12,238 nt of DNA from Robiginitomaculum sp. (GTDB taxonomy: Bacteria; Pseudomonadota; Alphaproteobacteria; Caulobacterales; Maricaulaceae). Under the pieces are notes generated by a model. That model did not search any database. It worked only from the letters and a program-made list of their open reading frames with translations, and was not told the origin of the DNA. The stretch spans positions 1 to 12,238 of the forward strand of contig JAESQI010000164.1 in assembly GCA_016765255.1 (NCBI GenBank). The letters run 5' to 3'. Shown piece by piece: positions 1 through 8,698 of this stretch. Every line of letters starts with the position of its first letter. Position 1 is the first letter of the stretch. Made by a program: the position numbers and the translations under genes.

Positions 1-639
1 GTTTTTTTTCGGCTAATTTGTGTTTGTTTTTTTGTGCAAATCCTCTCCAATACGAGTATAAGCCAAACACTTATTGAGGACCAATTATCTGGATATTCTC
101 TGTCTTCTCCTGTTGTAGAAAGCCTAAAAAACGGCGACATAATTGTTAAAATAACGAAGGCTAACGACCTCGAACACGGTAAATCCGTGGATATAACCGC
201 AAAGATGTTCATCGACGCCACTGACGAAAAAATTTGGCCCATTTTGACAGATTGTGGCCGAGCCTCCAGCATTACCCCTGGCTTGATAAAATGCGAAGTA
301 TTGGAAATTGCCGATGATGGTAGTTGGGATATTCGTCGCCATACCAGTAAAATTGGCTTTGGCTTACCACATGTAATCAGCGAATTTCGCTCTGAATTTA
401 GCCCCCCACACCGACAAATATTTGAGCGCAGTGGCGGGGATTTAAAAGCATTAAAAGGCAGATGGGATATACTCCCTTGGCCGAATACTAATATGACGCT
501 TGTGGCTTATAAAGCCCGCATTAGTTCGAAATCGCTCTTACCCGATTATCTCCTCAGGCAATCTTTAAAAAAACGAATCCCTATTGTGATGGCGGCCTTG
601 CGGCAAGAAATTATGGACGAAATAAACTCGGTACAGTGA
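1..639 (+). CDS. SRPBCC/START-fold protein, probably exported, 5' end outside window
   Basis: The reading frame ends in TGA at 637-639 and stays open to the first base. A GTG at 34 could be a start, but it has no Shine-Dalgarno sequence before it. The codons upstream of it encode a hydrophobic run (VFFRLICVCFFV) that continues smoothly into the frame and looks like a signal-peptide core, so the true start is probably left of the window. The body from about residue 50 of the GTG version resembles the helix-grip SRPBCC/polyketide cyclase family: an opening strand (VDITAKMFIDA), a helix with IWPILTDC, the segment GLIKCEVLEI, later strands, and a C-terminal amphipathic helix ending near RQEIMDEI. 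These proteins bind lipids or other hydrophobic ligands in a cavity, with no universal catalytic residue, so substrate cannot be named. It lies 148 bases before lptD on the same strand. Fold assignment is fairly secure; export is inference. Confidence 0.7.
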   Translation, partial: VFFRLICVCFFVQILSNTSISQTLIEDQLSGYSLSSPVVESLKNGDIIVKITKANDLEHGKSVDITAKMFIDATDEKIWPILTDCGRASSITPGLIKCEVLEIADDGSWDIRRHTSKIGFGLPHVISEFRSEFSPPHRQIFERSGGDLKALKGRWDILPWPNTNMTLVAYKARISSKSLLPDYLLRQSLKKRIPIVMAALRQEIMDEINSVQ

Positions 640-726
640 ACATGATCCCATTTTGCACATTCACTCATCATTCCAACCTTCATTAAATTACGCATAAATA
701 CGGCAATTCCCATGGACGTAGCTTGT

Positions 727-756
727 TTGCCGCGCTATGCAGTTTAGATCAATAAT
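727..756 (+). promoter_or_regulatory. possible sigma70-type promoter before lptD
   Basis: TTGCCG (727-732) and AATAAT (751-756) are separated by 18 bases, matching the -35 and -10 consensus at 4 of 6 and 5 of 6 positions. Transcription would begin near 763, leaving a leader of about 25 bases before the lptD ATG at 788. This is a by-eye match in AT-rich DNA, and alphaproteobacterial promoters are often degenerate, so it is only a candidate. Confidence 0.28.
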
Positions 757-787
757 GATAGTGTATAAAACGAGTTAATTGGTAAGA

Positions 788-3247
788 ATGTTAAAACAAA
801 AAATTACTTATCTCGGAGTTTTACACGCTCTATACTTATGCGGAGTAATTGCATTCTCTACGTCCCAATTCGCACATGCCCAACTTGACAGTTTTACCCG
901 CTCTGGAGATGATTTAAAACTAGCCGCCAATAGCCCTTTTCGGGATCCAGATATTATTTACCTCGAAGCCGACGAACTCATAAATGACCAAAAGAACAAT
1001 ACTTTGACGGCACGCGGGAATGTGGAAGGGCGTTATCAAGATAAAACCTTGCGTGCAGATATTGGCAAATACGATATCAGTACGGGGCAAGTTATTGCCA
1101 TTGGCAATGTGCAACTGATCAATGCGGACGGGTCAGCCCAATTTGCGGAAAAATTAGAATTATCTGGCGCGTTAGAAGCAGGTACAGCAACTAATTTTAC
1201 GGCTCGTTTTCCACAAGGTGGGCAGATTGGTTCGGCATTTGCCGCTCGGAATTCACAAAACGGTGTCGAACTTTACAATGCCTATTTTACCGCATGTGAG
1301 GCCTGCGAAAAAAATGGGAAAACTCAAAAGCCGACTTGGCGGATCAAAGCCCGTAAAGTAACCCAAGACGAAAGCACGAAAAGTATTCGATACCGCGACG
1401 CTGTATTTGAGTTTAAAGGCATTCCCCTATTCTATAGCCCCTACCTCGCCCATCCTGATCCGAGTGTCGGTCGGGCAAGTGGCTTTCTCGTGCCATTTGG
1501 CGGTATTTCAGGCTCGAAAGGCTTTAATGTCAAAACACCCTATTATTTTGCCCTGACCCCCTATTCAGAATTAACCCTAACCCCTTATATGTATTCAAAG
1601 GTTAATCCGCTTTTACATGGGCAATTTAGCAAGGCATTCCACACGGGCAAAGTCAATATTGAGGGCAGTGCTACCTACGGAAAATTCTTCACCTCAGACG
1701 GAAATTTCTTCAACTCCAATACTGTATTCATAACGTCATTTGATGATTTACTCGAAAAAAAGTTTCGCTCCCACATATTTGCTGATGGTCAGTTTGACAT
1801 AAACAAACAATGGCAATGGGGGTTTCAAGGCGGGTATGCAGCAGATGATGATTATTTAAACCGCTATGACCTTCAAGAAAAACAAACCGAACTTGGATTG
1901 TATACGGCTGCCTCAAGGCGGTTAATCCAACAGGCATTTATTGTTGGGCAAGGAGATGATTTCCGCTTTAGCACATCGGCGTTCGGATTTTCGAGCCTAC
2001 GAAGCGCTTTGCAAGAAGAACCTTTGCTCGATGCTCTTAATCTCATTGTTCGCGATCCAATTACCAATGAAATTATCACTGATCCCAATACACTTAGACT
2101 GATTAGTGAAGACGATGACGCTCTGCCCATCATTGCGCCTAAAATCGAACTGACGAAATATTTTTATGACCCAGCTTTCGGCGGACGATTAAAACTATTT
2201 GGCGATATGACAGCTCTAACCCGAAAAAACACAATTCTTGGCGGAACCGAAGCAGCCTCAACATATATCAGAGCGACAGGCGGCCTAGACTGGCAACGCA
2301 ATTTAGTGACAACAGCTGGGATCGAGATCAAACCCTTTGTCAATGCTAAGTACGATTACTTTAAGCTTGGTGCCAAAAATGAGCAAACCCTTGAATTCAC
2401 CCGTGGCACAGGACAAATCGGCGCAGATATTCGCTGGCCGTTTTTGAAGACAGGCGAGAAAGTAAACTGGATACTTGAACCGCGTATACAAGTCACACAA
2501 AATATTGGCGATGGGCAGTCCAGTCGGTTCTCGGTTACAAAAGCAAATAATACTGTAGTCAACCTTGTGCAAGACAGCATAGGTGTTGATCTGGATAAAG
2601 ACTTGCTGTTTAGCCGCAACAAATCGACTGGCTATGATATTTGGCAAGAAGGGTTTCGGGCCGATGTCGGAGCTTCTGTGTCCGCTCATTGGGGCGAAGA
2701 CAACCGTGCGATGATTTTTGCGGGACAAAGTTATTATAGCGGTTCCGACAATGCCTTCATAGCAGACAGTGGTTTGCAGAGTGATACATCTGATTTGGTC
2801 GGGCAGGTAGAGGTGAATATTGGCCCCAATTTTTCCACCACCACTCGACTACGCTATGATGACAATGCCAATATTTTGCGGCGTATTGATACGGGTCTCT
2901 CCTATACATTTGACCGCCTCAACACCAATGTCCGTTATTTTAAACTTAACCCCTTAACACCCGTCACCCCCGCTGGGCCTGATGAATTTAATTCCCCGCT
3001 TGAGGAAATCTCGGGTCAAGCAACGGTGCGGCTATTTGACAATTGGAGTACGAGATATGAATTGCACCGAGACCTCAGCAATGATCTCACACGGCGGCAG
3101 GCCTTGTCACTCATTTTTGACGACGATTGTACACGCATAGAATTGATTTATAGCAAGAGCAATAATGGACTTGGACTGATCAGGCAATCCGATGGTCTTA
3201 GTCTTCGAATTTCTTTGCTGTCGCTTGGCGCTTCAAAAGCCAGATAA
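788..3247 (+). CDS. lptD: LPS-assembly outer-membrane protein LptD
   Basis: LptD is the outer-membrane translocon that, with lipoprotein LptE, inserts lipopolysaccharide into the outer leaflet. I take ATG 788 as the start; an in-frame TTG at 779 is less likely. This gives 819 aa. A signal peptide ends at AHA (29-31) before Gln32. An OstA/LptA-like jellyroll follows from about residue 53 (LEADELINDQKNNTLTARGNV). A stretch with C170 and C173 and PTWRIKA leads to the family-typical RYRDAVFEFKGIPLFYSPYLA and the long beta-barrel. One C-terminal cysteine, C781, sits in DDDCTRIEL. E. coli LptD has four disulfide cysteines; the mature protein here has three. Unlike the common lptD-surA-pdxA neighbourhood, the next gene is mutA, starting on the last base of the lptD stop codon. 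Confidence 0.96.
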   Translation: MLKQKITYLGVLHALYLCGVIAFSTSQFAHAQLDSFTRSGDDLKLAANSPFRDPDIIYLEADELINDQKNNTLTARGNVEGRYQDKTLRADIGKYDISTGQVIAIGNVQLINADGSAQFAEKLELSGALEAGTATNFTARFPQGGQIGSAFAARNSQNGVELYNAYFTACEACEKNGKTQKPTWRIKARKVTQDESTKSIRYRDAVFEFKGIPLFYSPYLAHPDPSVGRASGFLVPFGGISGSKGFNVKTPYYFALTPYSELTLTPYMYSKVNPLLHGQFSKAFHTGKVNIEGSATYGKFFTSDGNFFNSNTVFITSFDDLLEKKFRSHIFADGQFDINKQWQWGFQGGYAADDDYLNRYDLQEKQTELGLYTAASRRLIQQAFIVGQGDDFRFSTSAFGFSSLRSALQEEPLLDALNLIVRDPITNEIITDPNTLRLISEDDDALPIIAPKIELTKYFYDPAFGGRLKLFGDMTALTRKNTILGGTEAASTYIRATGGLDWQRNLVTTAGIEIKPFVNAKYDYFKLGAKNEQTLEFTRGTGQIGADIRWPFLKTGEKVNWILEPRIQVTQNIGDGQSSRFSVTKANNTVVNLVQDSIGVDLDKDLLFSRNKSTGYDIWQEGFRADVGASVSAHWGEDNRAMIFAGQSYYSGSDNAFIADSGLQSDTSDLVGQVEVNIGPNFSTTTRLRYDDNANILRRIDTGLSYTFDRLNTNVRYFKLNPLTPVTPAGPDEFNSPLEEISGQATVRLFDNWSTRYELHRDLSNDLTRRQALSLIFDDDCTRIELIYSKSNNGLGLIRQSDGLSLRISLLSLGASKAR

Positions 3248-4680
3248 TGATGAAAAATTCAATTGAAAACTTGGCCGCCAATTTTGCAAATGATCAAGCA
3301 TTTGATAATTTGCAATCCAAGTGGCGTGAAATGGTCGAGGGTGCGCTTAAAGGGAAAATCTTTAACGACACATTGGTTAAAACGAGCGAAGACGGCATTG
3401 CCCTTGGGCCTCTTTTTACAAATGCCAAAAATACATCGGCAATACAAAAACCTATCTTACCTCACCTAGCGAATAGAGATTGGCACATCACTACACAAAT
3501 TGATCACCCCAGTATTGATCACTCCAATAAAGATATGCTCGCCGATTTGGAAGGCGGGGCCAGTTCTATTTCTCTCAATATTGACCCGAATGGAGAGTGC
3601 GGTATTGCTGTGCGCAATATCACTGATTTACAAAGGTTGTTTTCAGGGGTGTATACGAACCTCGTGCCTCTACAAACGGTTCCAAATACCTATGAACAAT
3701 GCGCACTCATCGCCGCACATTTTCAACACCACAAAGACCGAGAGACCCTATATCTTAACCTGAGCTACCCACATGCGGGCGGCAATGAAGCGCATCTACT
3801 CTCGTTAACACATTGGGTTTGCGAGAACGCCCCTCATTGGAAAGCCGTTACGATTGATGCTGCCGCCATTCACGAGCGCGGAGCGAGCCCAGCCCAAGAA
3901 CTGGCCTATATGTTAGCAAAGGCAGCAGATATCTTACGCCCAATGATTAAAGCTCACGGTATAGAAACGGCGCTCGGCCTGATAGATGTGCAGTTGGCAT
4001 GTGACCAAGACGCCCACTTTGGCATTATTAAATTTAGAGCAGCGCGTCTGCTATGGGCGAAACTGGCAGAAGCGTTCGGCGCAAAGCCGCAAAGCCAAAC
4101 CCCAACCCTACACGCAGTAAGTTCGGTTCGCATGCTTGGCAAAGCAGATCCTTGGGCGAATATATTACGACTAAACGCAGCCTGTTTTGGAGCTGTTTGC
4201 GGCGGGGCTAATTCAATTACGCTCCTGCCTTTTACCTTTAGAAACGGGTTAGCGACACCATTTGCGAGGAGAGTAAGCCGAAACCTGCAGATCATGCAAA
4301 TGGAAGAAACGCGCTTAGGTCATGTGATCGACCCTGCCCACGGTAGCTATATGCACGAAAGCCTCACCCATGAACTCGCTCACAAAGCTTGGAGTATTTT
4401 TCAAAAGATTGAGGCCATCGGCGGTTGGGAAGACGGGTTTGATTGGTTCATGACCGAAGTCAAATCAACCAATATGGAAAGGTTGCGAAAAATTAAAGAC
4501 GGCGAAACCCTCTTGGTTGGCGTCAATCAATACGTAAAACCCGATGTCCGTAAAGCAAAAACATTACCGCACCCAAAGATCAAAAAACGGACGGGGAAAA
4601 TTATTCAAGCCAATGAGTTTTCTAAAGCCATAGCCCAAGCTTCAGATGGGTATCTTTTACCCACGGGAAAGTCGGTATGA
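3247..4680 (+). CDS. mutA: methylmalonyl-CoA mutase small (beta) subunit, no B12 domain
   Basis: This is the non-catalytic partner of MutB in the heterodimeric adenosylcobalamin enzyme that interconverts methylmalonyl-CoA and succinyl-CoA. It is 477 aa. The mutase TIM-barrel region shows family blocks at LIDVQLACDQDAHFG and KFRAARLLWAKLAEAFG (about 245-280), DPWANILRLNAACFGAVCGGANSITLLPF (about 300-328, quoted in parts: DPWANILRL, GGANSITLLPF) and HVIDPAHGSY (about 358). The B12 motif DxHxxG and the catalytic tyrosine/histidine segments of MutB are absent. The well-known Propionibacterium MutA is over 600 aa and keeps a degenerate B12-like domain, so this one appears to have lost that C-terminal domain entirely; the frame ends cleanly at the mutB start. 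The start is ATGATG, so 3247 or 3250. It overlaps lptD by 1 nt and mutB by 4 nt, implying coupled translation. Confidence 0.92.
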   Translation: MMKNSIENLAANFANDQAFDNLQSKWREMVEGALKGKIFNDTLVKTSEDGIALGPLFTNAKNTSAIQKPILPHLANRDWHITTQIDHPSIDHSNKDMLADLEGGASSISLNIDPNGECGIAVRNITDLQRLFSGVYTNLVPLQTVPNTYEQCALIAAHFQHHKDRETLYLNLSYPHAGGNEAHLLSLTHWVCENAPHWKAVTIDAAAIHERGASPAQELAYMLAKAADILRPMIKAHGIETALGLIDVQLACDQDAHFGIIKFRAARLLWAKLAEAFGAKPQSQTPTLHAVSSVRMLGKADPWANILRLNAACFGAVCGGANSITLLPFTFRNGLATPFARRVSRNLQIMQMEETRLGHVIDPAHGSYMHESLTHELAHKAWSIFQKIEAIGGWEDGFDWFMTEVKSTNMERLRKIKDGETLLVGVNQYVKPDVRKAKTLPHPKIKKRTGKIIQANEFSKAIAQASDGYLLPTGKSV

Positions 4681-6830
4681 AAACACCAGATTTCAGCAAG
4701 ATACCATACTCGCCCCCAAGCTTCAAATCACCTGTAACGAGTGACAAAATCTGGCAAACACCAGAGGGTATTGATGTAAAATCCCATTACGGAAAATGTG
4801 ATAGCCAAGCTCTTGATTTTACTCATGGCTATCCTGGTATTGCACCTTATCTACGCGGGCCATATCCAACTATGTTTGCCCAGCGGCCATGGACAATTCG
4901 CCAATATGCTGGCTTTTCTACCGCCGAGGATAGCAATGCCTTTTATCGTCGCAACCTAGCCGCTGGACAAAAAGGATTGTCCATTGCCTTTGATCTGGCC
5001 ACGCATAGAGGCTATGACAGCGACCACCCACGGGTTGCTGGAGATGTGGGTATGGCAGGTGTTGCCATAGACAGCATTTACGACATGCGGGTTTTATTTG
5101 ACCAAATTCCTTTGGATAAAATGTCCGTATCCATGACCATGAACGGGGCGGTTCTCCCTATACTGGCCATGTATATCGCCGCCGCAGAAGAACAGGGCGT
5201 TCCTCAAGATAAGTTATCAGGTACGATCCAAAACGATATTTTAAAAGAATTTATGGTGCGTAACACCTATATATATCCGCCAAAACCTAGCATGCGTATT
5301 GTTGCTGATATTTTCAAACATACGGCAAAGCACATGCCCAAATTTAACTCAATCTCCATATCAGGCTATCACATGCAAGAAGCGGGAGCGAGTGCGGACT
5401 TGGAACTGGCCTACACACTGGCAGACGGGGTAGAATATATAAAAACGGGTATCGACAGCGGGATGGACATTGATGCCTTCGCGCCGCGCTTATCATTTTT
5501 TTGGGCCATTGGCATGAATTATTTCACGGAAGTGGCTAAACTCCGAGCGGCGAGATTGTTATGGGCAAACCTGCTTGTACCGTTTAATCCACAAAACCCA
5601 AAGTCATCCATGCTGCGCACCCATTGCCAAACATCGGGATGGTCTCTAACGGCCCAAGATGTGTTTAACAATGTTGGGCGCACCGCCATTGAAGCCATGG
5701 CGGCAGTTGATGGGCATACCCAATCCTTGCATACAAATTCACTGGACGAAGCCATCGCCCTGCCAACCGATTTTTCCGCTCGCATTGCCCGCAACACCCA
5801 AGTGTTTTTGCAAGGCGAAGCTGGCCACACGAATTGCATAGACCCTTGGGGCGGCTCGCATTATGTAGAGCGGCTCACCCATGATCTTGCCAAGCGCGCT
5901 CTTGAACACATACAGGAAATCGAAGAATTGGGCGGCATGGCAAAGGCCGTAGAGGCGGGGATTCCCAAACTCCGCATCGAACAATCGGCAGCGCGTATTC
6001 AGGCTCAAATAGATAGCGGGGCAAAGACAATCGTTGGTATTAACGCATACCAAACACATGAAAAAGCCGACATTCCCTTGCTTAAAGTTGATAATGAAGC
6101 CGTTAGGAATGGGCAAATAGCACGCCTAAAACAACTCAAAAAAGATCGCTGCCAAGACAGTGTCGATACGTGTCTAAACGCCCTTACTCTATCTGCAAAA
6201 AATGGAGACGGGAATTTACTGGCATTAGCGATCAATGCGGCGCAGGCGAAAGCCACAGTCGGCGAAATTAGCAGTGCGCTCGAAAAAGTCTTTTCCCGTT
6301 TTGCCGCTAAACCGCAAGGTGTCACAGGTGTATATAAAGACGCTTGGGACGTGGCTAATCCAGCGTTTAAAAATGCCCAATCTCGTATCCACGCTTTCGA
6401 AGAAATGGAGGGTCGCAAGCCTAAAATCCTCATCGCAAAGATGGGTCAAGATGGTCATGATCGTGGTCAAAAAGTTGTCGCTACAGGGTTTGAAGATATT
6501 GGTTTTGATGTGGTCATTGGCCCTTTGTTTCAAACGCCCGGCGAAGCGGCACGGCTTGGCATTGAAAAAAATGTAGACATCATCGCGGCGTCATCTTTGG
6601 CAGCCGGGCATTTAAGCCTTGTCCCCGCCTTGAAATCGGCGCTTGAGCAGGAAAACCGTAGCGATATCCTTATTATTGTTGGCGGCGTTATCCCACCCGA
6701 AGATGTCAAAACGCTTGAAGACATGGGTGCTAAAGCGGTCTTTCCGCCCGGTACTAATATCCCAGACGCTGTACTTTCTGTGCTCGAAATCGTCAATCAA
6801 CGTCTCAGCCAAGGCGGCAAACCCAATTAA
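4677..6830 (+). CDS. mutB: methylmalonyl-CoA mutase large (alpha) catalytic subunit
   Basis: This is the adenosylcobalamin-dependent subunit (717 aa) that converts (R)-methylmalonyl-CoA to succinyl-CoA in the cytoplasm, the last step of propionyl-CoA entry to the TCA cycle. The barrel domain carries RQYAGFSTAEDSN with Y77, MVRNTY with R195 and SISGYHMQEAGA with H232; by alignment from memory these match Tyr89, Arg207 and His244 of the Propionibacterium enzyme. The C-terminal B12 domain (about 575-710) has KMGQDGHDRG, with K588, D592 and cobalt-ligand H594, then SSLAAGH and IVGGVIPPEDV that hold the nucleotide tail. All key residues are intact. The start ATG shares 4 nt with the mutA stop; GGGAAAG about 5 bases upstream could serve as a ribosome site. 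No meaB chaperone gene follows; a convergent gene begins 13 nt after the stop. I see no cobalamin riboswitch before the operon. Confidence 0.98.
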   Translation: MKTPDFSKIPYSPPSFKSPVTSDKIWQTPEGIDVKSHYGKCDSQALDFTHGYPGIAPYLRGPYPTMFAQRPWTIRQYAGFSTAEDSNAFYRRNLAAGQKGLSIAFDLATHRGYDSDHPRVAGDVGMAGVAIDSIYDMRVLFDQIPLDKMSVSMTMNGAVLPILAMYIAAAEEQGVPQDKLSGTIQNDILKEFMVRNTYIYPPKPSMRIVADIFKHTAKHMPKFNSISISGYHMQEAGASADLELAYTLADGVEYIKTGIDSGMDIDAFAPRLSFFWAIGMNYFTEVAKLRAARLLWANLLVPFNPQNPKSSMLRTHCQTSGWSLTAQDVFNNVGRTAIEAMAAVDGHTQSLHTNSLDEAIALPTDFSARIARNTQVFLQGEAGHTNCIDPWGGSHYVERLTHDLAKRALEHIQEIEELGGMAKAVEAGIPKLRIEQSAARIQAQIDSGAKTIVGINAYQTHEKADIPLLKVDNEAVRNGQIARLKQLKKDRCQDSVDTCLNALTLSAKNGDGNLLALAINAAQAKATVGEISSALEKVFSRFAAKPQGVTGVYKDAWDVANPAFKNAQSRIHAFEEMEGRKPKILIAKMGQDGHDRGQKVVATGFEDIGFDVVIGPLFQTPGEAARLGIEKNVDIIAASSLAAGHLSLVPALKSALEQENRSDILIIVGGVIPPEDVKTLEDMGAKAVFPPGTNIPDAVLSVLEIVNQRLSQGGKPN

Positions 6831-6843
6831 CGCCACAACAGGT

Positions 6844-7386
6844 CTAAATTTTCATCACTTTATATTTTGTGCTCACAAGTCCAGACGGGTAGCTTTCAGT
6901 TGAAACATGTTGCAAATCAACATCGTGTTCTATGTCCCCGAAAAGAGGGATACCTTTTCCCAACAATATTGGGACATGGGTTAAAATTATATCCTGAATG
7001 AGCCCTGATCTCAGAAAAGACTGAATGAGTTGACCGCCGTCAATATATGCATTTTTCCAACCTTGCTTGGACAGAGTGTGCATCATTTCATGAGGTGTGG
7101 CATTCGAAATTGTTACCTTATCTTGAAGATGTACGGGAATATCTGCACTTGATAATGTGCGACTTAGCACGACAACAGGTTTCTTATATGCCCACGCCCC
7201 AAATGATAATACTTTTTCGTATGATTTCCTGCCAAGCACTAGCCCATCAACACTTGCCATGAAATCATCATATCCATGATCTTCACCCTTTGTGGATTGT
7301 CGCATGAGCCAATCAATATCTCCATTAGGTCTGGCAATGAACCCGTCGATACTCGTCGCTATATATACATGTCCATTACACTTCAT
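6844..7386 (-). CDS. DHFR-like / RibD C-terminal-domain reductase
   Basis: A 180-aa single-domain protein of the dihydrofolate-reductase fold subgroup that Pfam groups as RibD_C (YwjB/YyaP-like). Visible blocks are YIATSIDGFIARPNGDIDWL (7-27, in parts ATSIDGFIA and GDIDWL), the NADPH-loop type segment LVLGRKSYEKV (49-59), VVVLSRTL (71-78), and AYIDGGQLIQSFLRSGLI (113-130) followed by THVPILLGKGIPLFG (136-150). These fit an NADPH-dependent reductase of a pterin or pyrimidine-like substrate, but the family's natural substrates are mostly unknown and it is not canonical FolA. GAGGGCGG lies just upstream of ATG 7386 and supports that start. It is the last gene of the minus-strand run, about 21 nt after the M24 gene. 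A role in pterin chemistry with FolE two genes upstream is inference. Confidence 0.88.
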   Translation of the reverse strand: MKCNGHVYIATSIDGFIARPNGDIDWLMRQSTKGEDHGYDDFMASVDGLVLGRKSYEKVLSFGAWAYKKPVVVLSRTLSSADIPVHLQDKVTISNATPHEMMHTLSKQGWKNAYIDGGQLIQSFLRSGLIQDIILTHVPILLGKGIPLFGDIEHDVDLQHVSTESYPSGLVSTKYKVMKI

Positions 7387-7407
7387 ACCGCCCTCAATTT
7401 ATTTTTC

Positions 7408-8694
7408 TTATCCAATCGGGTTACTTAACGAGACAGGAGGCGCGGTAAAATATTTCGACCCCGTCTCAGTCATATATAAACAATCCTCAAACCGCACACC
7501 AAATTCACCCATTATATAGAGTCCAGGTTCGTTTGATAAACACATTCCGGGGGCAAGTCTGGTCGTCTCCCCGTGAACAAAATTTACCTGTTCATGTCCT
7601 TCTAGCCCAATACCGTGACCTGTACGGTGCGATAGCCCAGGCAATTTATATCCCGGGCCAAACCCTTTACTTTCATAAAGTTTACGGACTGCATCGTCGA
7701 CTTTGCCTGTCGCCGTGCCTAGCTTTGCGGTTTCAAACGCAAGTGCTTGCCCATCCCGCACAAGGTTCCATATCTCGCTTTGCCGTTTACTCGGCTCGCC
7801 GATCACAATGGTTCGCGAAATATCGGATTGGTAGCCATTTACACTGGCCCCGCAATCCATCAAAACCACGCCGCCATCCTTTACCGTTTGCGATATTTTT
7901 GAACCATGTGGATAGGCACTGGCCTCATTGAGCAAGACCAATGAAAATTCATTATTTGCCCCTAATGCTTCTGTGGCTTTGCTCATGAGACTAGAAATAT
8001 CCCGGGGCGTCATTCCAATTTCAATTTTTGGATATGTGAAGCGGTAAGCCGCTATAGTCACATTATTCGCTAATTGCATAAGCTCAATTTCTTTAGGCGA
8101 TTTATACATGCGGCACCCCCAAACGATTGGCCCACCTGAAACCAGTTCATAACTTCGGCCAGCATTTTGTATGCCCTTGACCGCGAAATAACGTACACTA
8201 TCTTCAATGGCGATTTTTCCGCTAAGCACACCCCTGTCTTTCAAAATTCCGACAACACGCTTGAAGGGGCTTTCGTGCTCATTCCATACGCGCACATCAT
8301 TGCCCACCATCATGCTTTCGCGAATACTTGGCTCTTCAAATTGTGGCGTCACAACCCCAATTTTGCCGACAACAGGAAGGACAGCTGCGGTTAAACGCTC
8401 GCTGCGCCACCACGAAATACCGGTAAAATATTGTAAGCTCGCACCTGATTCTAAAATCAACGCACCAATGCCAAACTGTTGCATCAAGTTTTGCGCTTTT
8501 TCAATCCGCGCTACATAGTCGGCCTTGGTAATCTTTGGGGCCTTTTTTGTCATAGTAATAAGAGATGACATTTGTGTTTTAACCTGCACCGCAGAAAGTT
8601 CATTCGTCTTTTGGGGCGCGCCACATGCATTCAAAGCCAAACCCGCTGCCGCCAATCCGCCCGCGCCAATAAAGTCCCGCGTTGAAATATTCAT
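7408..8694 (-). CDS. M24-family metallopeptidase (Xaa-Pro aminopeptidase-like), predicted lipoprotein
   Basis: A 428-aa creatinase/Xaa-Pro-dipeptidase fold protein. The C-terminal pita-bread domain holds the full set of dinuclear metal ligands: D280 (LMDCGA), D291 (YQSDISRT), H360 (HRTGHGIG), E389 (SNEPGLY) and E403 (VRFEDCLY). Substrate is not predictable, but removal of a residue before proline is the family activity. The N-terminus reads MNISTRDFIGAGG, then a hydrophobic alanine-rich stretch and LNAC with C24, a plausible lipobox. STRDFI resembles a twin-arginine motif with the first arginine replaced by threonine, so export as a lipoprotein by Sec or a variant Tat route is likely. An alternative ATG at 8706 would add MDDD and overlap folE by 8 nt; 8694 is preferred because it gives a normal signal start. 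It sits between folE and the DHFR-like gene. Confidence 0.92.
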   Translation of the reverse strand: MNISTRDFIGAGGLAAAGLALNACGAPQKTNELSAVQVKTQMSSLITMTKKAPKITKADYVARIEKAQNLMQQFGIGALILESGASLQYFTGISWWRSERLTAAVLPVVGKIGVVTPQFEEPSIRESMMVGNDVRVWNEHESPFKRVVGILKDRGVLSGKIAIEDSVRYFAVKGIQNAGRSYELVSGGPIVWGCRMYKSPKEIELMQLANNVTIAAYRFTYPKIEIGMTPRDISSLMSKATEALGANNEFSLVLLNEASAYPHGSKISQTVKDGGVVLMDCGASVNGYQSDISRTIVIGEPSKRQSEIWNLVRDGQALAFETAKLGTATGKVDDAVRKLYESKGFGPGYKLPGLSHRTGHGIGLEGHEQVNFVHGETTRLAPGMCLSNEPGLYIMGEFGVRFEDCLYMTETGSKYFTAPPVSLSNPIG

Positions 8695-8698
8695 ATCA

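Noticed and set aside
1..33. T-rich tract at the left edge considered as a terminator U-run or promoter element
   Set aside because: It is in frame with the first gene with no stop codon and encodes a plausible signal-peptide core, so it is better explained as coding.
635..665. AGTGAA ... TTCACT inverted repeat overlapping the stop of the first gene, considered as a terminator
   Set aside because: The stem is only 6 bp, AT-rich, with a loop of about 19 bases and no U-run after it.
640..787. Gap before lptD examined for a small gene, sRNA or cobalamin riboswitch
   Set aside because: No convincing frame with a ribosome site and no B12-box-like structure; only a weak promoter candidate was kept.
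2303..2728. A 141-codon open frame antisense to lptD
   Set aside because: No recognisable domain, no ribosome site, and fully overlapped by the well-supported lptD barrel; many similar antisense frames occur in this window.
6005..6433. A 142-codon open frame antisense to mutB
   Set aside because: It is opposite the conserved linker and B12 domain of mutB, and its low-complexity composition is what antisense of such a gene gives.
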